DNA of 64,000 bases from Candidatus Cloacimonas sp. (GCA_039680785.1 JBDKSF010000043.1:39824-103823); one strand, 5' to 3'; counted from the stretch's first letter, positions 44,214-53,830 are shown. The notes: generated by a model not told the origin, from the letters alone. Translations and numbers: made by a program.

Positions 44214-44567
44214 ATGATGCATACGGATTTGGAAGTTTATAAATCCAGTTTATTACTTGTTAAAGAGATTTATAATATTACGAAGGAATTTCCGGCAGAG
44301 GAAAAATGGGGTTTGATCTCTCAGATGAAAAGAGCGGCAAATTCCGTTCCTTACAATATTGCAGAAGGTTGTGGAAGGAAATCTAAACCGGAGCTTTTAA
44401 ACTTCTTAAATATTGCTTTGGGTTCAATCACGGAGTTGAATACACAAATAGATATAGCCATTATGTTAGATTTTATTTCTGAAAAGGAAAAAGCTGATAA
44501 ATGTAGAGAACTGGCTCTTTCTGTAAAACGCCAGCTTCTTGGTCTTATTAAAGCGAACAATAAATAA
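44214..44567 (+). CDS. Four-helix bundle protein (S23/intervening-sequence protein family)
   Basis: 117 aa. Matches the four-helix-bundle family first found inside 23S rRNA intervening sequences (S23/IVP): DLEVYKSSLLLVKEIY, WGLISQMKRAANSVPYNIAEGCGRKS and the C-terminal helix LALSVKRQLLGLIK. The SVPxNIAEG motif is the family hallmark. AGAGGTAG upstream of the ATG. Here it sits outside any rRNA gene, between two octamer tracts of opposite orientation and 160 bp after tmRNA. Its function is unknown in general; sometimes these genes move with mobile elements. Confidence 0.92.
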   Translation: MMHTDLEVYKSSLLLVKEIYNITKEFPAEEKWGLISQMKRAANSVPYNIAEGCGRKSKPELLNFLNIALGSITELNTQIDIAIMLDFISEKEKADKCRELALSVKRQLLGLIKANNK

Positions 44568-44722
44568 AAGTTCTTATCCCTTTTAAAATATAAATAATTT
44601 AGGTTTCAAGGAGAGCATTGATGGAAGTAATAATAATGTTCTGAGTTCTCCTCTCTTTAAATATAATTAACTTATGTTCCCTATTATGTTAGTAATTATC
44701 GATCTTGTCCTATACGACCTCA

Positions 44723-44862
44723 CCCGTTAACCCGTTAACCTGTTAACCCGTTAACCTTGTCATCTGTTAACCAACTAACCTGTTAACCTACTAACCCATT
44801 AACCAACTAACCTGTTAACCAACTAACCTGTTAACCTACTAACCCATTAACCCGTTAACCCG
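44723..44862 (-). repeat. Octamer tract, CTGTTAAC type (inverted relative to 44058)
   Basis: About 17 units of CCGTTAAC, CTGTTAAC, CAACTAAC, CTACTAAC and CCATTAAC in one 8-bp register, except one longer unit near 44760. This is the complementary orientation of the tract at 44058-44103. It ends ~65 bp before rpsO. Confidence 0.9.
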
Positions 44863-44928
44863 AAAATAATACTGGACAGATAATAGACATTCAAAAAGTT
44901 GTATTTATAAAATCATCTGGAGGATGAA

Positions 44929-45198
44929 ATGCCGTTAAAACCTGAGGCAAAACAAGCTATCATGGCAGAGTTTAAACTCCATGAATCAGACACTGGCTCG
45001 CCGGAAGTTCAGATTGCTCTATTAACACAAAGAATCAAAGATATCACAGAGCATCTAAAAGAACATTCTAAGGATTTTTCCACCCGGCGTGGCTTGTTGA
45101 AACTGATCGGGCAGCGCAGGCGTTTACTTGATTATTTAAAAAAGAAAGATATCACCAGATATCGGAATATAATCAAAGCGCTTGGCATTAGAAAATAA
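44929..45198 (+). CDS. rpsO: 30S ribosomal protein S15
   Basis: 89 aa, the standard length. It binds 16S rRNA early in 30S assembly. Motifs: [17 protein letters not shown] near the N-terminus, the [33 protein letters not shown] core. GGAGG 5 nt before the ATG. pnp follows 273 bp downstream, the conserved rpsO-pnp order. Confidence 0.97.
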   Translation: MPLKPEAKQAIMAEFKLHESDTGSPEVQIALLTQRIKDITEHLKEHSKDFSTRRGLLKLIGQRRRLLDYLKKKDITRYRNIIKALGIRK

Positions 45199-45381
45199 AC
45201 TTTAATGTAGCTTATTACGGAAGAACGATGTCCCCGTCGTTTACTAAGAACTCAGTTATATCGTTTCTAATTCCTTTTTGGTTAAGAACATAAATAGCTG
45301 AAAGTAATTGACGAGGACTTCAACCTTCCGAAATTTAGTGGTTGATAATAAGGTCAACCCATTACTAAACAAGAAAATACA

Positions 45382-45450
45382 GCGGGAGAAATTAGCAATA
45401 AGCCAAAAGGTTTGGCAAACGACCTTTTCGTCTATTGCTTCTTCTCCCGC
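45382..45450 (+). promoter_or_regulatory. pnp leader hairpin (possible RNase III/PNPase autoregulation site)
   Basis: A long interrupted stem: GCGGGAGAA (45382-45390) with TTCTCCCGC (45442-45450), AGCAATA (45394-45400) with TATTGCT (45433-45439), and AAAAGGT (45405-45411) with ACCTTTT (45422-45428). It ends 21 bp before the pnp start. In E. coli RNase III cuts a long leader stem at this place and PNPase then represses its own mRNA. This stem has no T-run, so it is not a terminator. Confidence 0.7.
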
Positions 45451-45471
45451 CCAAAATGAAAAGGAGAAGTT

Positions 45472-47691
45472 ATGGCAAACTTCAATATTACTCGTCGTGA
45501 AACAGATTTTTGCGGACGCAAACTGATAGTTGAAACAGGCAGAATGGCAAAACAAGCCAATGGCAGTGTTTATATCCAATATGGAGAAACCGCTATACTT
45601 GTTACAGCTACGATGTCCAAAGAACCTGTAGAAAATCAAGATTTCTTTCCCTTAACAGTTGATTACATTGAGAAAATGTATGCAGCCGGCAAAATTCCCG
45701 GCGGCTTTTTTAAGCGTGAATCCAAACCCTCTACTGATGCTACTTTGATGGCAAGGGTTATCGATCGTTCCATTCGTCCTCTCTTTCCGGAGGGTTTTCG
45801 GAATCAAGTTCATATCGTAGTAACCGTTTTATCTTTTGATGGGGTTACTGATCCATCCACTATGGGAGTTTTTGGTGCCTCTCTGGCACTTAGTATTTCG
45901 GACATTCCTTTTAACGGACCCATTGCAGGTGTGACGGTTGGCTATATTGACAACCAATTTGTCGTAAACCCAGATTTTAGCGAAATTGAAACTAAATCTC
46001 AGCTCAATTTAACAGTTGCCGGAAGTGAAACATCCATAGTTATGATCGAATCGGCGGCTTCGGAACTAAGCGAAGAAACAATGCTGGATGCTGTTTTTAC
46101 AGGTCACGCTGAAATTATCAAACTCTGCGATTTGCAAAAAGATTTTATTGCTAATTGTGGCAAAGGGAAAGTGGAAGTTGTTCTGGATAGCGTTCCAGAA
46201 GAAATTAACAGCAAAGTGGAAAATGCCTTCGGGCAAAAAATAGCTGAAGCGGCAATTATTTTTGGCAAACAAGAACGCCAAGATGCCTTTGACGCTGCCG
46301 AAACAGAAATGAACAATATGTTTGCTGAAATGGAAGGTGAGCTTTGGGAAGAGAAAGAAAGATATTACCAAATGGCTTTTGAAGAACTAATTCGTCGCTA
46401 TGTGCGCGATTCCATTTTAAGAAAACAGCATAGAGTGGATGGACGCGGAACGGATGATATTCGTGATATTACCTGTGAAATAGATATTCTACCCCGAGTG
46501 CATGGTTCGGCACTTTTTACCAGAGGCGAAACACAGTCATTGGGAACATTAACTTTGGGCGGCGGAACTGATGAACAAGTTATAGATGGTTTGGAAACGG
46601 AATATAAGAAGAACTTTTATCTGCATTACAATTTCCCTCCCTATAGCGTGGGTGAAGTGGGAAAAATAGGTCCTACGGGTCGTAGAGAATTGGGGCATGG
46701 AAATTTGGCAGAAAGAGCGCTCAAGGCAGTTCTACCGGCAAAAGAGATATTTCCTTACACAATTCGAATTGTGGCAGATACACTTGAATCCAATGGCTCT
46801 TCGTCTATGGCATCTATATGTAGTGGATGTTTGGCATTAATGGCTGGTGGAGTTCCTATCAAAGCTCCTGTGGCAGGAATCGCGATGGGTTTGATTATGG
46901 AAGGTGAGGACTATATTGTCTTAACCGATATCATGGGTTTGGAAGATCACTTGGGAGATATGGATTTCAAGTGCGCCGGAACCAGAGAAGGCATAACCGC
47001 TATGCAAATGGATATAAAAATAGCGGGAATAACTAAAGATATTATGCAAATTGCCCTAAATAAAGCAAAAGCGGCTCGTCAAAAAATATTGGATATTATG
47101 GCTGATTGTATTGCTGAACCAAGAAGTGACTTAGCGCCTTGGGCTCCCAGAATTGAGTCCTTCAAAGTGCCGATTGATAAAATCGGAGAAATAATCGGGC
47201 CCGGTGGAAAGATGATTAAATCAATCATAGAGACCTGTCAGGTTCAAATTGACATCCAGGACGACGGAACAGTTAGAATTCTTTCTCCTGATAAGGAATC
47301 CATTACTAAAGCCAAAGAAACGATTAAAGGGATAGCCATTGATCCTGTGGCGGGTGATCTGTTTGAAGGTAAAGTAACGCGAATCGAGCCCTACGGAGTT
47401 TTTGTAAAAATCTTAGGCGGAACGAAAGAAGGAATGGTGCATATCTCCGAAATGTATACAGGTAGGATAAATCATCCATCCGATATGGTTAAAATCGGTG
47501 ATACGGTTCAAGTGAGAGCTTTGGGTATGGATAAAGGTAAACTTTCTCTCTCGATGAAAGGCGTGGCTGGTAATCCAGAACCAAATCCTAATGCCAATAC
47601 TGAGCCGCACCAAAATTATCATTCTCAACATCACGATGATAGAAACAGAGGCAGAGACAATAATAGAAATGATTATCGTCATCGCCGTTAA
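45472..47691 (+). CDS. pnp: Polyribonucleotide nucleotidyltransferase (PNPase)
   Basis: 3'-to-5' phosphorolytic exoribonuclease of mRNA decay, 739 aa. Two RNase PH domains (FKRESKPSTDATLMARVIDRSIRPLFPEGF in the first; GTREGITAMQMDIKIAGIT in the second) are joined by a helical linker. A KH domain (IGPGGKMIKSIIE) and an S1 domain (GDLFEGKVTRIEPYGVFVKI) follow. The last ~35 residues are an Asn/His/Arg-rich tail (RGRDNNRNDYRHRR), possibly RNA-binding. AAGGAGAAG precedes the ATG. Confidence 0.97.
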   Translation: MANFNITRRETDFCGRKLIVETGRMAKQANGSVYIQYGETAILVTATMSKEPVENQDFFPLTVDYIEKMYAAGKIPGGFFKRESKPSTDATLMARVIDRSIRPLFPEGFRNQVHIVVTVLSFDGVTDPSTMGVFGASLALSISDIPFNGPIAGVTVGYIDNQFVVNPDFSEIETKSQLNLTVAGSETSIVMIESAASELSEETMLDAVFTGHAEIIKLCDLQKDFIANCGKGKVEVVLDSVPEEINSKVENAFGQKIAEAAIIFGKQERQDAFDAAETEMNNMFAEMEGELWEEKERYYQMAFEELIRRYVRDSILRKQHRVDGRGTDDIRDITCEIDILPRVHGSALFTRGETQSLGTLTLGGGTDEQVIDGLETEYKKNFYLHYNFPPYSVGEVGKIGPTGRRELGHGNLAERALKAVLPAKEIFPYTIRIVADTLESNGSSSMASICSGCLALMAGGVPIKAPVAGIAMGLIMEGEDYIVLTDIMGLEDHLGDMDFKCAGTREGITAMQMDIKIAGITKDIMQIALNKAKAARQKILDIMADCIAEPRSDLAPWAPRIESFKVPIDKIGEIIGPGGKMIKSIIETCQVQIDIQDDGTVRILSPDKESITKAKETIKGIAIDPVAGDLFEGKVTRIEPYGVFVKILGGTKEGMVHISEMYTGRINHPSDMVKIGDTVQVRALGMDKGKLSLSMKGVAGNPEPNPNANTEPHQNYHSQHHDDRNRGRDNNRNDYRHRR

Positions 47692-47706
47692 ATAGAAGAG
47701 GTAAAA

Positions 47707-49107
47707 ATGGATTATAAAATAGCTGATATCGGTTTAGCCAACTGGGGCAGGAAAGAAATTGACCTTGCCGAAACGGAAATGCCTGGCTTGATTGCTTTGA
47801 AAGAACGCTATCGCAATAGTAAACCGCTTGCCGGTGCCAAAATAACTGGCAGCTTACATATGACCATTCAAACCGCTGTCTTGATTGAGACCCTAATTGA
47901 ATTGGGTGCTGAAGTCCGTTGGTCAAGTTGTAATATATTTTCCACTCAGGATAATGCCGCAGCGGCAATAGCTAAAAGAGGCATTCCTGTTTTTGCTTGG
48001 AAAGGTGAAACCCTAAATGAATATTGGTGGTGTACATTGCAGGCACTAACCTGGGAAGATGGACCCGATTTAATTGTGGATGATGGTGGCGATGCAACTT
48101 TGATGATTCACGAAGGATACCGTTTGGAAGAAATATATAAACAGACAGGAAAATTACCGGAAATCGATGCAGAAACTGAAGAGATGAAAATAGTGCAGAA
48201 ACTGCTGATGGACATCTTACCCAAAGAACCCGAAAAATGGCATAAAGTTGTAAAACATTTGCGCGGAGTTAGTGAAGAAACGACAACAGGTGTTCATCGT
48301 CTTTATCAAAGAAGAGAAGAAGGCAGTTTATTGTTTCCCGCCATCAATGTAAATGATTCAGTCACAAAATCCAAGTTTGATAATCTTTACGGGTGTCGTG
48401 AGTCCTTGGCTGATGGAATTAAAAGAGGCACGGACATTATGGTGGCAGGGAAAATCATAATGGTTTGTGGTTACGGAGATGTGGGAAAGGGCTGTGCCCA
48501 ATCTATGCGTGGATTGGGTGCAAGAGTCATAATCAGTGAAATTGATCCTATTTGTGCCTTGCAAGCAGCGATGGAAGGTTACGAAGTTAATACTGTTGAA
48601 AATATGGTGGAAACGGCAGATATTTTTATAACGGCGACGGGAAATTGTGATGTGATCAGGGTTGACCATATTTTGAAAATGAAGAACAATGCCATTGTTT
48701 GCAATATTGGCCATTTTGATAATGAAATTCAGGTAAATAAGCTCTACGAAATTGAAGGTGTGGAGAAACTCAATGTAAAACCCCAAGTTGATTTAATCAA
48801 GCTTCCCAATGGTAAAGCCATTATTCTATTGTCGGAAGGGCGGTTAGTAAATTTGGGAAATGCCACGGGGCATCCTTCTTTTGTAATGAGCTGTTCTTTC
48901 AGCAATCAGGTTTTGGCTCAAATTGATCTTTGGCAGAATCAGCATTCCATAGATGTTTATACTTTACCCAAGCAATTAGATGAAGATGTAGCGCGTTTAC
49001 ATCTTTCCAAATTGGGCGTTCAACTTACTCAGCTATCCAAAAAACAGTCAGATTATATCAATGTTCCGATTGAAGGTCCCTATAAACCGAATTACTATCG
49101 TTATTAA
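47707..49107 (+). CDS. ahcY: Adenosylhomocysteinase
   Basis: Splits S-adenosylhomocysteine to adenosine and homocysteine, recycling the product of SAM-dependent methylation. 466 aa. Motifs: [61 protein letters not shown], and the NAD-binding [20 protein letters not shown]. The C-terminal CDxxxGHP-like region reads [14 protein letters not shown], and the terminal ..YKPNYYRY matches the family. 15 bp after pnp, so possibly co-transcribed. Confidence 0.97.
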   Translation: MDYKIADIGLANWGRKEIDLAETEMPGLIALKERYRNSKPLAGAKITGSLHMTIQTAVLIETLIELGAEVRWSSCNIFSTQDNAAAAIAKRGIPVFAWKGETLNEYWWCTLQALTWEDGPDLIVDDGGDATLMIHEGYRLEEIYKQTGKLPEIDAETEEMKIVQKLLMDILPKEPEKWHKVVKHLRGVSEETTTGVHRLYQRREEGSLLFPAINVNDSVTKSKFDNLYGCRESLADGIKRGTDIMVAGKIIMVCGYGDVGKGCAQSMRGLGARVIISEIDPICALQAAMEGYEVNTVENMVETADIFITATGNCDVIRVDHILKMKNNAIVCNIGHFDNEIQVNKLYEIEGVEKLNVKPQVDLIKLPNGKAIILLSEGRLVNLGNATGHPSFVMSCSFSNQVLAQIDLWQNQHSIDVYTLPKQLDEDVARLHLSKLGVQLTQLSKKQSDYINVPIEGPYKPNYYRY

Positions 49108-49110
49108 AAA

Positions 49111-49686
49111 ATGGCTACGCATAAACCCGTTTATGTAGATGAATTATACGGTGAACTTCAGCTTTTTATGGATGAACGCAAGTGGGTTGTAGTTCATACT
49201 AAACCGCGCTGTGAGAAAAAATTAGCCGATTATGCCAAACGCCATCAGATAACATATTATTTACCTCAATATACTGATAAACGAATCTATCAGAGACGCA
49301 AGGTTGCAGTGGATAAGATTCTTTTTTCCTCTTATGTGTTTGTTGGGGTTGACTTTGCAGGTAAACAAGATTTGCAAATTTCGGGTTATACAACCAGTTT
49401 TATAAATGTGTTTGCGCAAAAAGAACTGGTGGATGAATTACGAGCAATCTATTATGGCAGAGAGAAAAAAGTGGATATGAAACCTGGGCTTTGGTTAGAT
49501 AAGGGCTTGGAAGTAGAAATCGTAAATGGACCCTTAAAAGGCGTAAGAGGCATAGTGGAAGATCAATCCAAACTGGATAATGTGCGTTTGCAAGTAAATA
49601 TCTTAAAGCAAGCAGTGTTAGTTAAAGTTAAAACGGAAGATGTAAAAATAATTGGTGAATATGAAATTGTGGAGGTTGACGAATGA
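49111..49686 (+). CDS. NusG-like transcription factor (RfaH/UpxY/LoaP type)
   Basis: 191 aa. The NGN domain (KWVVVHTKPRCEKKLADYAKRHQITYYLP ... FSSYVFV) is followed by a C-terminal KOW domain (LEVEIVNGPLKGVRGIVEDQSKL). It is a specialised paralogue of NusG rather than NusG itself: there is no adjacent secE/rplK, and it leads a UDP-sugar gene pair. RfaH, UpxY and LoaP prevent termination within long polysaccharide operons. It starts 3 bp after ahcY with no clear ribosome site (coupled) and overlaps the epimerase gene by 4 bp. Confidence 0.88.
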   Translation: MATHKPVYVDELYGELQLFMDERKWVVVHTKPRCEKKLADYAKRHQITYYLPQYTDKRIYQRRKVAVDKILFSSYVFVGVDFAGKQDLQISGYTTSFINVFAQKELVDELRAIYYGREKKVDMKPGLWLDKGLEVEIVNGPLKGVRGIVEDQSKLDNVRLQVNILKQAVLVKVKTEDVKIIGEYEIVEVDE

Positions 49687-50615
49687 AAATATTGATCACG
49701 GGTGGGGCTGGTTTCATTGGTTCCAATGTAGCAGATGCTTATCTTGCGGCAGGTCATAAGGTTTTAATAGTAGATAATTTGGCTACAGGAAATAGGCGCA
49801 ATATTAATCCTAAAGCAATTTTTTACGAAGCCGACATTTGTGAAGAGTCATTAAGCGCAATCTTTGCCAAAGAAAAACCCGATATCGTAAATCATCATGC
49901 TGCCCAGATTAGTGTTCCTCTCTCTATAGAAAACCCACTTTTTGATGTAAAGACCAATGTTTTGGGCTGGGTAAATGTTCTCCAGAATTGTGTTAACTAT
50001 GCTGTGAAGAAAGTAATATATATATCTTCCGGAGGAGCTATTTATGGTGAGGCACAAGAATATCCCACTACTGAAAATTATGCTCCAAAGCCGCTCTCTA
50101 TGTATGCCATAGATAAAAAAGCGGGAGAGGACTATCTCTATTTTTACCATCACCAATATGGACTTGCCTACACGGTTTTACGCTATGCCAATGTTTATGG
50201 ACCACGGCAAATTTCTTGTGGAGAAGCAGGTGTCGTTTCACTGTTTACTGAAAAACTACTGCAAAGAGAAATTCCTACCGTATATCGTTATGACGATGAA
50301 CCGGAAGGTATGATCAGGGACTATGTTTTTGTAGGAGATGTAGTTAAGGCAAATTTGCTGGCTTTGGAGAAGGGCGATAGTGAAGCATTTAACATCAGTA
50401 CCTGTTTAGAAACCACTACCAACAAATTATATCACGAAATTGCCCGTCAATTAGACATTAACGAAGAACCGAACTATGGTTCTGCCCGCAAAGGGGATTT
50501 GCATCGTTCCTTGCTTTCGTATAATAAAGCCAAAAATATCTTGGGCTGGAAACCCGAAACGAATCTTAGTGAAGGAATTTCAGCAGTGATAAAATATTTC
50601 AAGGAGTTGAAATGA
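49683..50615 (+). CDS. NAD-dependent sugar-nucleotide epimerase (UDP-glucose 4-epimerase family)
   Basis: 310 aa, extended short-chain dehydrogenase fold. GGAGFIGSNVAD binds NAD; DNLATGN and HHAAQISV are family motifs; SSGGAIYGE and the catalytic YxxxK (MYAIDKKAGEDYL) follow. It could be GalE, a UDP-GlcNAc 4-epimerase, or a UDP-glucuronate epimerase; the last is attractive because the next gene makes UDP-glucuronate. Overlaps both neighbours by 4 bp. Confidence 0.88.
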   Translation: MKILITGGAGFIGSNVADAYLAAGHKVLIVDNLATGNRRNINPKAIFYEADICEESLSAIFAKEKPDIVNHHAAQISVPLSIENPLFDVKTNVLGWVNVLQNCVNYAVKKVIYISSGGAIYGEAQEYPTTENYAPKPLSMYAIDKKAGEDYLYFYHHQYGLAYTVLRYANVYGPRQISCGEAGVVSLFTEKLLQREIPTVYRYDDEPEGMIRDYVFVGDVVKANLLALEKGDSEAFNISTCLETTTNKLYHEIARQLDINEEPNYGSARKGDLHRSLLSYNKAKNILGWKPETNLSEGISAVIKYFKELK

Positions 50616-51934
50616 AAATAGCGGTTATAGGTAGTGGCTATGTAGGACTAACTACTGGCGCTTGTTTTGCCGAAATGGGCAACACAGTTATCAGCGTCGA
50701 TAAGGACGAAACCAAAATAAACCTGCTTAAAGAAGGGAAAGTTCCTATTTATGAGCCAGGTTTGGATGAAATGATCCATCGCAATATGGCTGCTAACCGA
50801 CTGAAGTTTACGGTAGAACTAAAACAAGCGGTGGAAGAATCACAAATTATTTTTATTGCAGTCGGAACTCCTCCCGGAGAGGATGGTTCAGCAGATTTAC
50901 AATATGTTATTTCTGCAGCGGAAGAAATAGCTGCTGAAATCAATGAACCCAAAATAATTGTGAATAAATCCACAGTACCGATTGGAACTGCTGATCTGGT
51001 GAAAAGTAAAATTCAGGAAGTGCTTAATGCGCGCGGGGTAACGATTAAATTTACCGTTGTTTCCAATCCTGAATTCTTAAAAGAGGGAGCTGCCATAGAT
51101 GATTTTATGAGCCCGGACAGAGTAGTAATAGGCACAGATAATTATGAAGCGGGTGAAATTATGCGAACTCTTTATGAACCCTTTTGCAGAACCAATGACC
51201 GCGTTTTGATTATGAACATTCGTTCCGCGGAGATGTCAAAATATGCCGCAAATGCTTTTCTGGCGACAAAAATATCTTTCATCAACGAAATTTCGCGTCT
51301 TTGTGATGCTTACAATGCTGATGTTTCGGAAGTTCGCAATGGAATGTGCAGCGATTCTCGCATTGGCTATAAATTTATTTTTCCAGGAGTTGGTTATGGA
51401 GGTAGTTGTTTTCCCAAAGATATTAAAGCGCTAATTTATATGTCACAAAAGATTGGCTACGATCCGCTTATTTTACAGGCAGTGGAAAAAGTTAATGCCG
51501 ATCAGAAAAAAGTTTTGGTGGAGAAAGTAATTGCTCACTTTGGCAATGATCTGTCCGGTAAGACCTTTGCTATATGGGGTTTGGCTTTTAAACCGCAAAC
51601 GGATGATATGCGGGAAGCACCTTCCATTGTTATCATCAATGAACTGATCTCTTTGGGGGCAACAATTAAGGCATACGATCCAGTGGCAATGCCGGAGGCC
51701 AAAAAAATATTTGGCAATAATAATGCCGTAACCCTGTGTGCAGATGAATATGAAACTCTCAAAGATGCTGACGCTATGTTACTTATAACTGAATGGCATC
51801 AATTTCGCTATCCCGATTTGGATAGGATGAGCAAAATAATGCGCACTAAAGTTATATTTGATGGACGCAATCAATACAATCCCAAAGCAGTGAAAGAATC
51901 GGGTTTTCACTATTATGGAATTGGAAGACAATAA
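50612..51934 (+). CDS. ugd: UDP-glucose 6-dehydrogenase
   Basis: 440 aa, oxidises UDP-glucose to UDP-glucuronate for polysaccharide or LPS. N-terminal Rossmann motif GSGYVGLTTGACFAE, DKDETKINLL; STVPIGTAD; PEFLKEGAAIDDF; the catalytic C266 in GYGGSCFPKDIKAL; C-terminal WGLAFKPQTDDMREAPS. Last gene of the NusG-like/epimerase set. Confidence 0.95.
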   Translation: MKIAVIGSGYVGLTTGACFAEMGNTVISVDKDETKINLLKEGKVPIYEPGLDEMIHRNMAANRLKFTVELKQAVEESQIIFIAVGTPPGEDGSADLQYVISAAEEIAAEINEPKIIVNKSTVPIGTADLVKSKIQEVLNARGVTIKFTVVSNPEFLKEGAAIDDFMSPDRVVIGTDNYEAGEIMRTLYEPFCRTNDRVLIMNIRSAEMSKYAANAFLATKISFINEISRLCDAYNADVSEVRNGMCSDSRIGYKFIFPGVGYGGSCFPKDIKALIYMSQKIGYDPLILQAVEKVNADQKKVLVEKVIAHFGNDLSGKTFAIWGLAFKPQTDDMREAPSIVIINELISLGATIKAYDPVAMPEAKKIFGNNNAVTLCADEYETLKDADAMLLITEWHQFRYPDLDRMSKIMRTKVIFDGRNQYNPKAVKESGFHYYGIGRQ

Positions 51935-52047
51935 CTGCAAACAGGATATAGGTTTAGATATGCCTAAAAAATTGTCTTGACGGAAACCTGCTTGCTAAAA
52001 AGCTGACTTATTATAATAAATTATATTGATAATTGTAAGGAGAACTA

Positions 52048-52341
52048 ATGGTAAAACTTAGATTAAGAAGGATGGGGACAATTAATCAACCCTTCTATCG
52101 TGTCGTTGCAGTTGATTCAAGGGCAAAACGAGATGGAAAATATATAGAATGTGTGGGTTGGTATGATCCTAAACCCGATCCTTCCAAAATAAACATAGAT
52201 ACCGAACGTGCCATTTATTGGCTAAATGTAGGTGCACAACCTTCAGATACCGTAAATTCCTTATTAAGAAAAGCCGGTGTTTTGCAAATTTGGCACGAAA
52301 GGAAACTAAAAAAGAACCAGATTACTGCGGAAGCAGAATAA
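52048..52341 (+). CDS. rpsP: 30S ribosomal protein S16
   Basis: 97 aa. Start VKLRLRRMGTINQPFYRVVAVDSRAKRDGK, GWYDPKP, NVGAQPSDTV are the expected S16 segments. GTAAGGAGAAC before the ATG. First gene of the rpsP-khpA-rimM-trmD-rplS cluster. Upstream, CTTGACGGAAACCT (51976-) and a TATAAT at 52012-52017 are possible promoter parts. Confidence 0.97.
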   Translation: MVKLRLRRMGTINQPFYRVVAVDSRAKRDGKYIECVGWYDPKPDPSKINIDTERAIYWLNVGAQPSDTVNSLLRKAGVLQIWHERKLKKNQITAEAE

Positions 52342-52368
52342 TATAAAAAAGAACAGCTGAGGTGAAAA

Positions 52369-52599
52369 ATGAAAGAACTGATTGAATTCATAGTTAAAGC
52401 TCTGGTTGATGATCCTTCGGAAGTGAATATTACCGAGATCACTGGCGACAAAATAACCCTTTATGAGCTCAGAGTTTCCAAATCGGATATTGGCAAAGTA
52501 ATTGGTAAACGGGGAAGAACCGCAAGTGCCATCAGAACTATCATTAATGCAGTTTCTACAAAACAGGGGAAGCGTGCCGAGCTCGAAATAATCGAGTAA
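52369..52599 (+). CDS. khpA: KH-domain RNA-binding protein KhpA
   Basis: 76 aa, YlqC/KhpA family. KH signature KSDIGKVIGKRGRTASAIRTIINA, between rpsP and rimM as usual. KhpA with KhpB affects cell elongation and RNA in Gram-positives; here only RNA binding is supported. GAGGTG before the ATG. Confidence 0.93.
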   Translation: MKELIEFIVKALVDDPSEVNITEITGDKITLYELRVSKSDIGKVIGKRGRTASAIRTIINAVSTKQGKRAELEIIE

Positions 52600-53130
52600 A
52601 TGAGTCATCCGCATCTAATCGGAATAGGCAAACTGGGCAGGCATAATGCAGACGGCTTTTATCCAGTGATGGTTAAGCCAGATTATAGAGATTTGTTTGC
52701 CAAACTTGCTGATTTATATTTGATCTTTAACAGCGATAGAGTGTTTTATGTAACTATCAGTGAACGAATGCGAAAAGATAACAAAACCTGGATAAAACTA
52801 AAAGAAGATGGTATTGCTGAAGAGGAACTTTTGCATAAAAACATAGTGATTGCGATTGATGATACGGAAACAGATGCAGAAGAAACATCGCTAAATTACC
52901 TTTTAGGTTACCAGGTTATTTTTGCGGGTGAGGAAATAGGCATTGTAGAGGACTATTTTTTCAATGGTGCACAGGATGTTTTGCAAATTTCAGCCGCGAG
53001 CGGTAATGAGTATCTAATTCCTTTCGTAGAGTATTATATAGATACGATCATAGATAATCCCGGCTGCTTAATTTTACGCAATGCCAAAGATTTAATTGAT
53101 TTGTATAGAGTGGATCTAAAGAAAAAATGA
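52600..53130 (+). CDS. rimM: Ribosome maturation factor RimM
   Basis: 176 aa; binds S19 and assists 30S maturation. N-terminal domain IGIGKLGRHNADGFYPVMVKP, middle ERMRKDNKTWIKLK, C-terminal PRC-barrel (FAGEEIGIVEDYFFNGAQDVL, YLIPFVEYYIDTIIDNPGC). Its ATG touches the khpA stop (no gap). Divergent but typical. Overlaps trmD by 4 bp. Confidence 0.88.
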   Translation: MSHPHLIGIGKLGRHNADGFYPVMVKPDYRDLFAKLADLYLIFNSDRVFYVTISERMRKDNKTWIKLKEDGIAEEELLHKNIVIAIDDTETDAEETSLNYLLGYQVIFAGEEIGIVEDYFFNGAQDVLQISAASGNEYLIPFVEYYIDTIIDNPGCLILRNAKDLIDLYRVDLKKK

Positions 53131-53798
53131 TCTTTGAAGTGCTCACCCTTTTCCCAGATTTTTTTTCCGGTTTTGTAACCAGCAGCATTATTGCGAGAGC
53201 CGTGGAGAATAAACTTTTGCAGGTGCGATTCACGGATTTTCGCCAATTTTCGGAAGATAAACATCACAAAGTAGATGATTATGCTTATGGTGGTTTTCCC
53301 GGTATGGTTATTCAAATCCCACCAATTTATAATGCCTTGCAGGAATTACTAAAAGAAGGAAATGCTCCGGTAGTGTATTTTACTCCGCAAGGGAGAACAT
53401 TGAATCAACATATTTTAAAAAGCTATTCAGCTTATGAGCGCATAATCCTTCTTTGCGGTCACTATAAAGAAATTGACCAGAGAGTGCGCGATCTTTGTGT
53501 TGCGGATGAAATTTCCATAGGTGACTATGTTTTGAGCGGAGGCGAAATTGCCGCTGAAGTTTTTATAGACGGAATAAGCAGATTGCTGCCCGGTGTGCTG
53601 AGTGATATTGAAAGTGCCAATAGTGATTCTTTCAGTGTAGAAGGTCTTGGCTTTCCTTGTTATACCAGACCTGAAAATTATATGGGATTAAACATTCCAG
53701 ATGTTTTACTCAGTGGCGATCATCAAAAAATCAAAAAGTGGGCAAAGGAAAAGGGAAAACAGTTAACCAATACTCGCAGACCAGATTTGAACAAATAG
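53127..53798 (+). CDS. trmD: tRNA (guanine-N1)-methyltransferase TrmD
   Basis: 223 aa, makes m1G37 in tRNAs including tRNA-Pro, preventing frameshifting. SPOUT knot motifs: LLCGHYKEIDQRV, DEISIGDYVLSGGE, PCYTRPENY. Slightly shorter than E. coli TrmD at the C-terminus. It overlaps rimM by 4 bp (ATGA). Confidence 0.95.
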   Translation: MIFEVLTLFPDFFSGFVTSSIIARAVENKLLQVRFTDFRQFSEDKHHKVDDYAYGGFPGMVIQIPPIYNALQELLKEGNAPVVYFTPQGRTLNQHILKSYSAYERIILLCGHYKEIDQRVRDLCVADEISIGDYVLSGGEIAAEVFIDGISRLLPGVLSDIESANSDSFSVEGLGFPCYTRPENYMGLNIPDVLLSGDHQKIKKWAKEKGKQLTNTRRPDLNK

Positions 53799-53830
53799 CA
53801 AGCAAGCAGGAAGAAAGAGACCCAACCAAA

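Noticed and set aside
44723..44862. CRISPR-like or iteron-like array of GTTAAC
   Set aside because: Units are 8 bp with no spacers, and the same family occurs elsewhere with different cores; no replication gene nearby.
45382..45450. Terminator between rpsO and pnp
   Set aside because: No T-run after the stem, and the stem runs up to the pnp ribosome site; better read as a processed leader.
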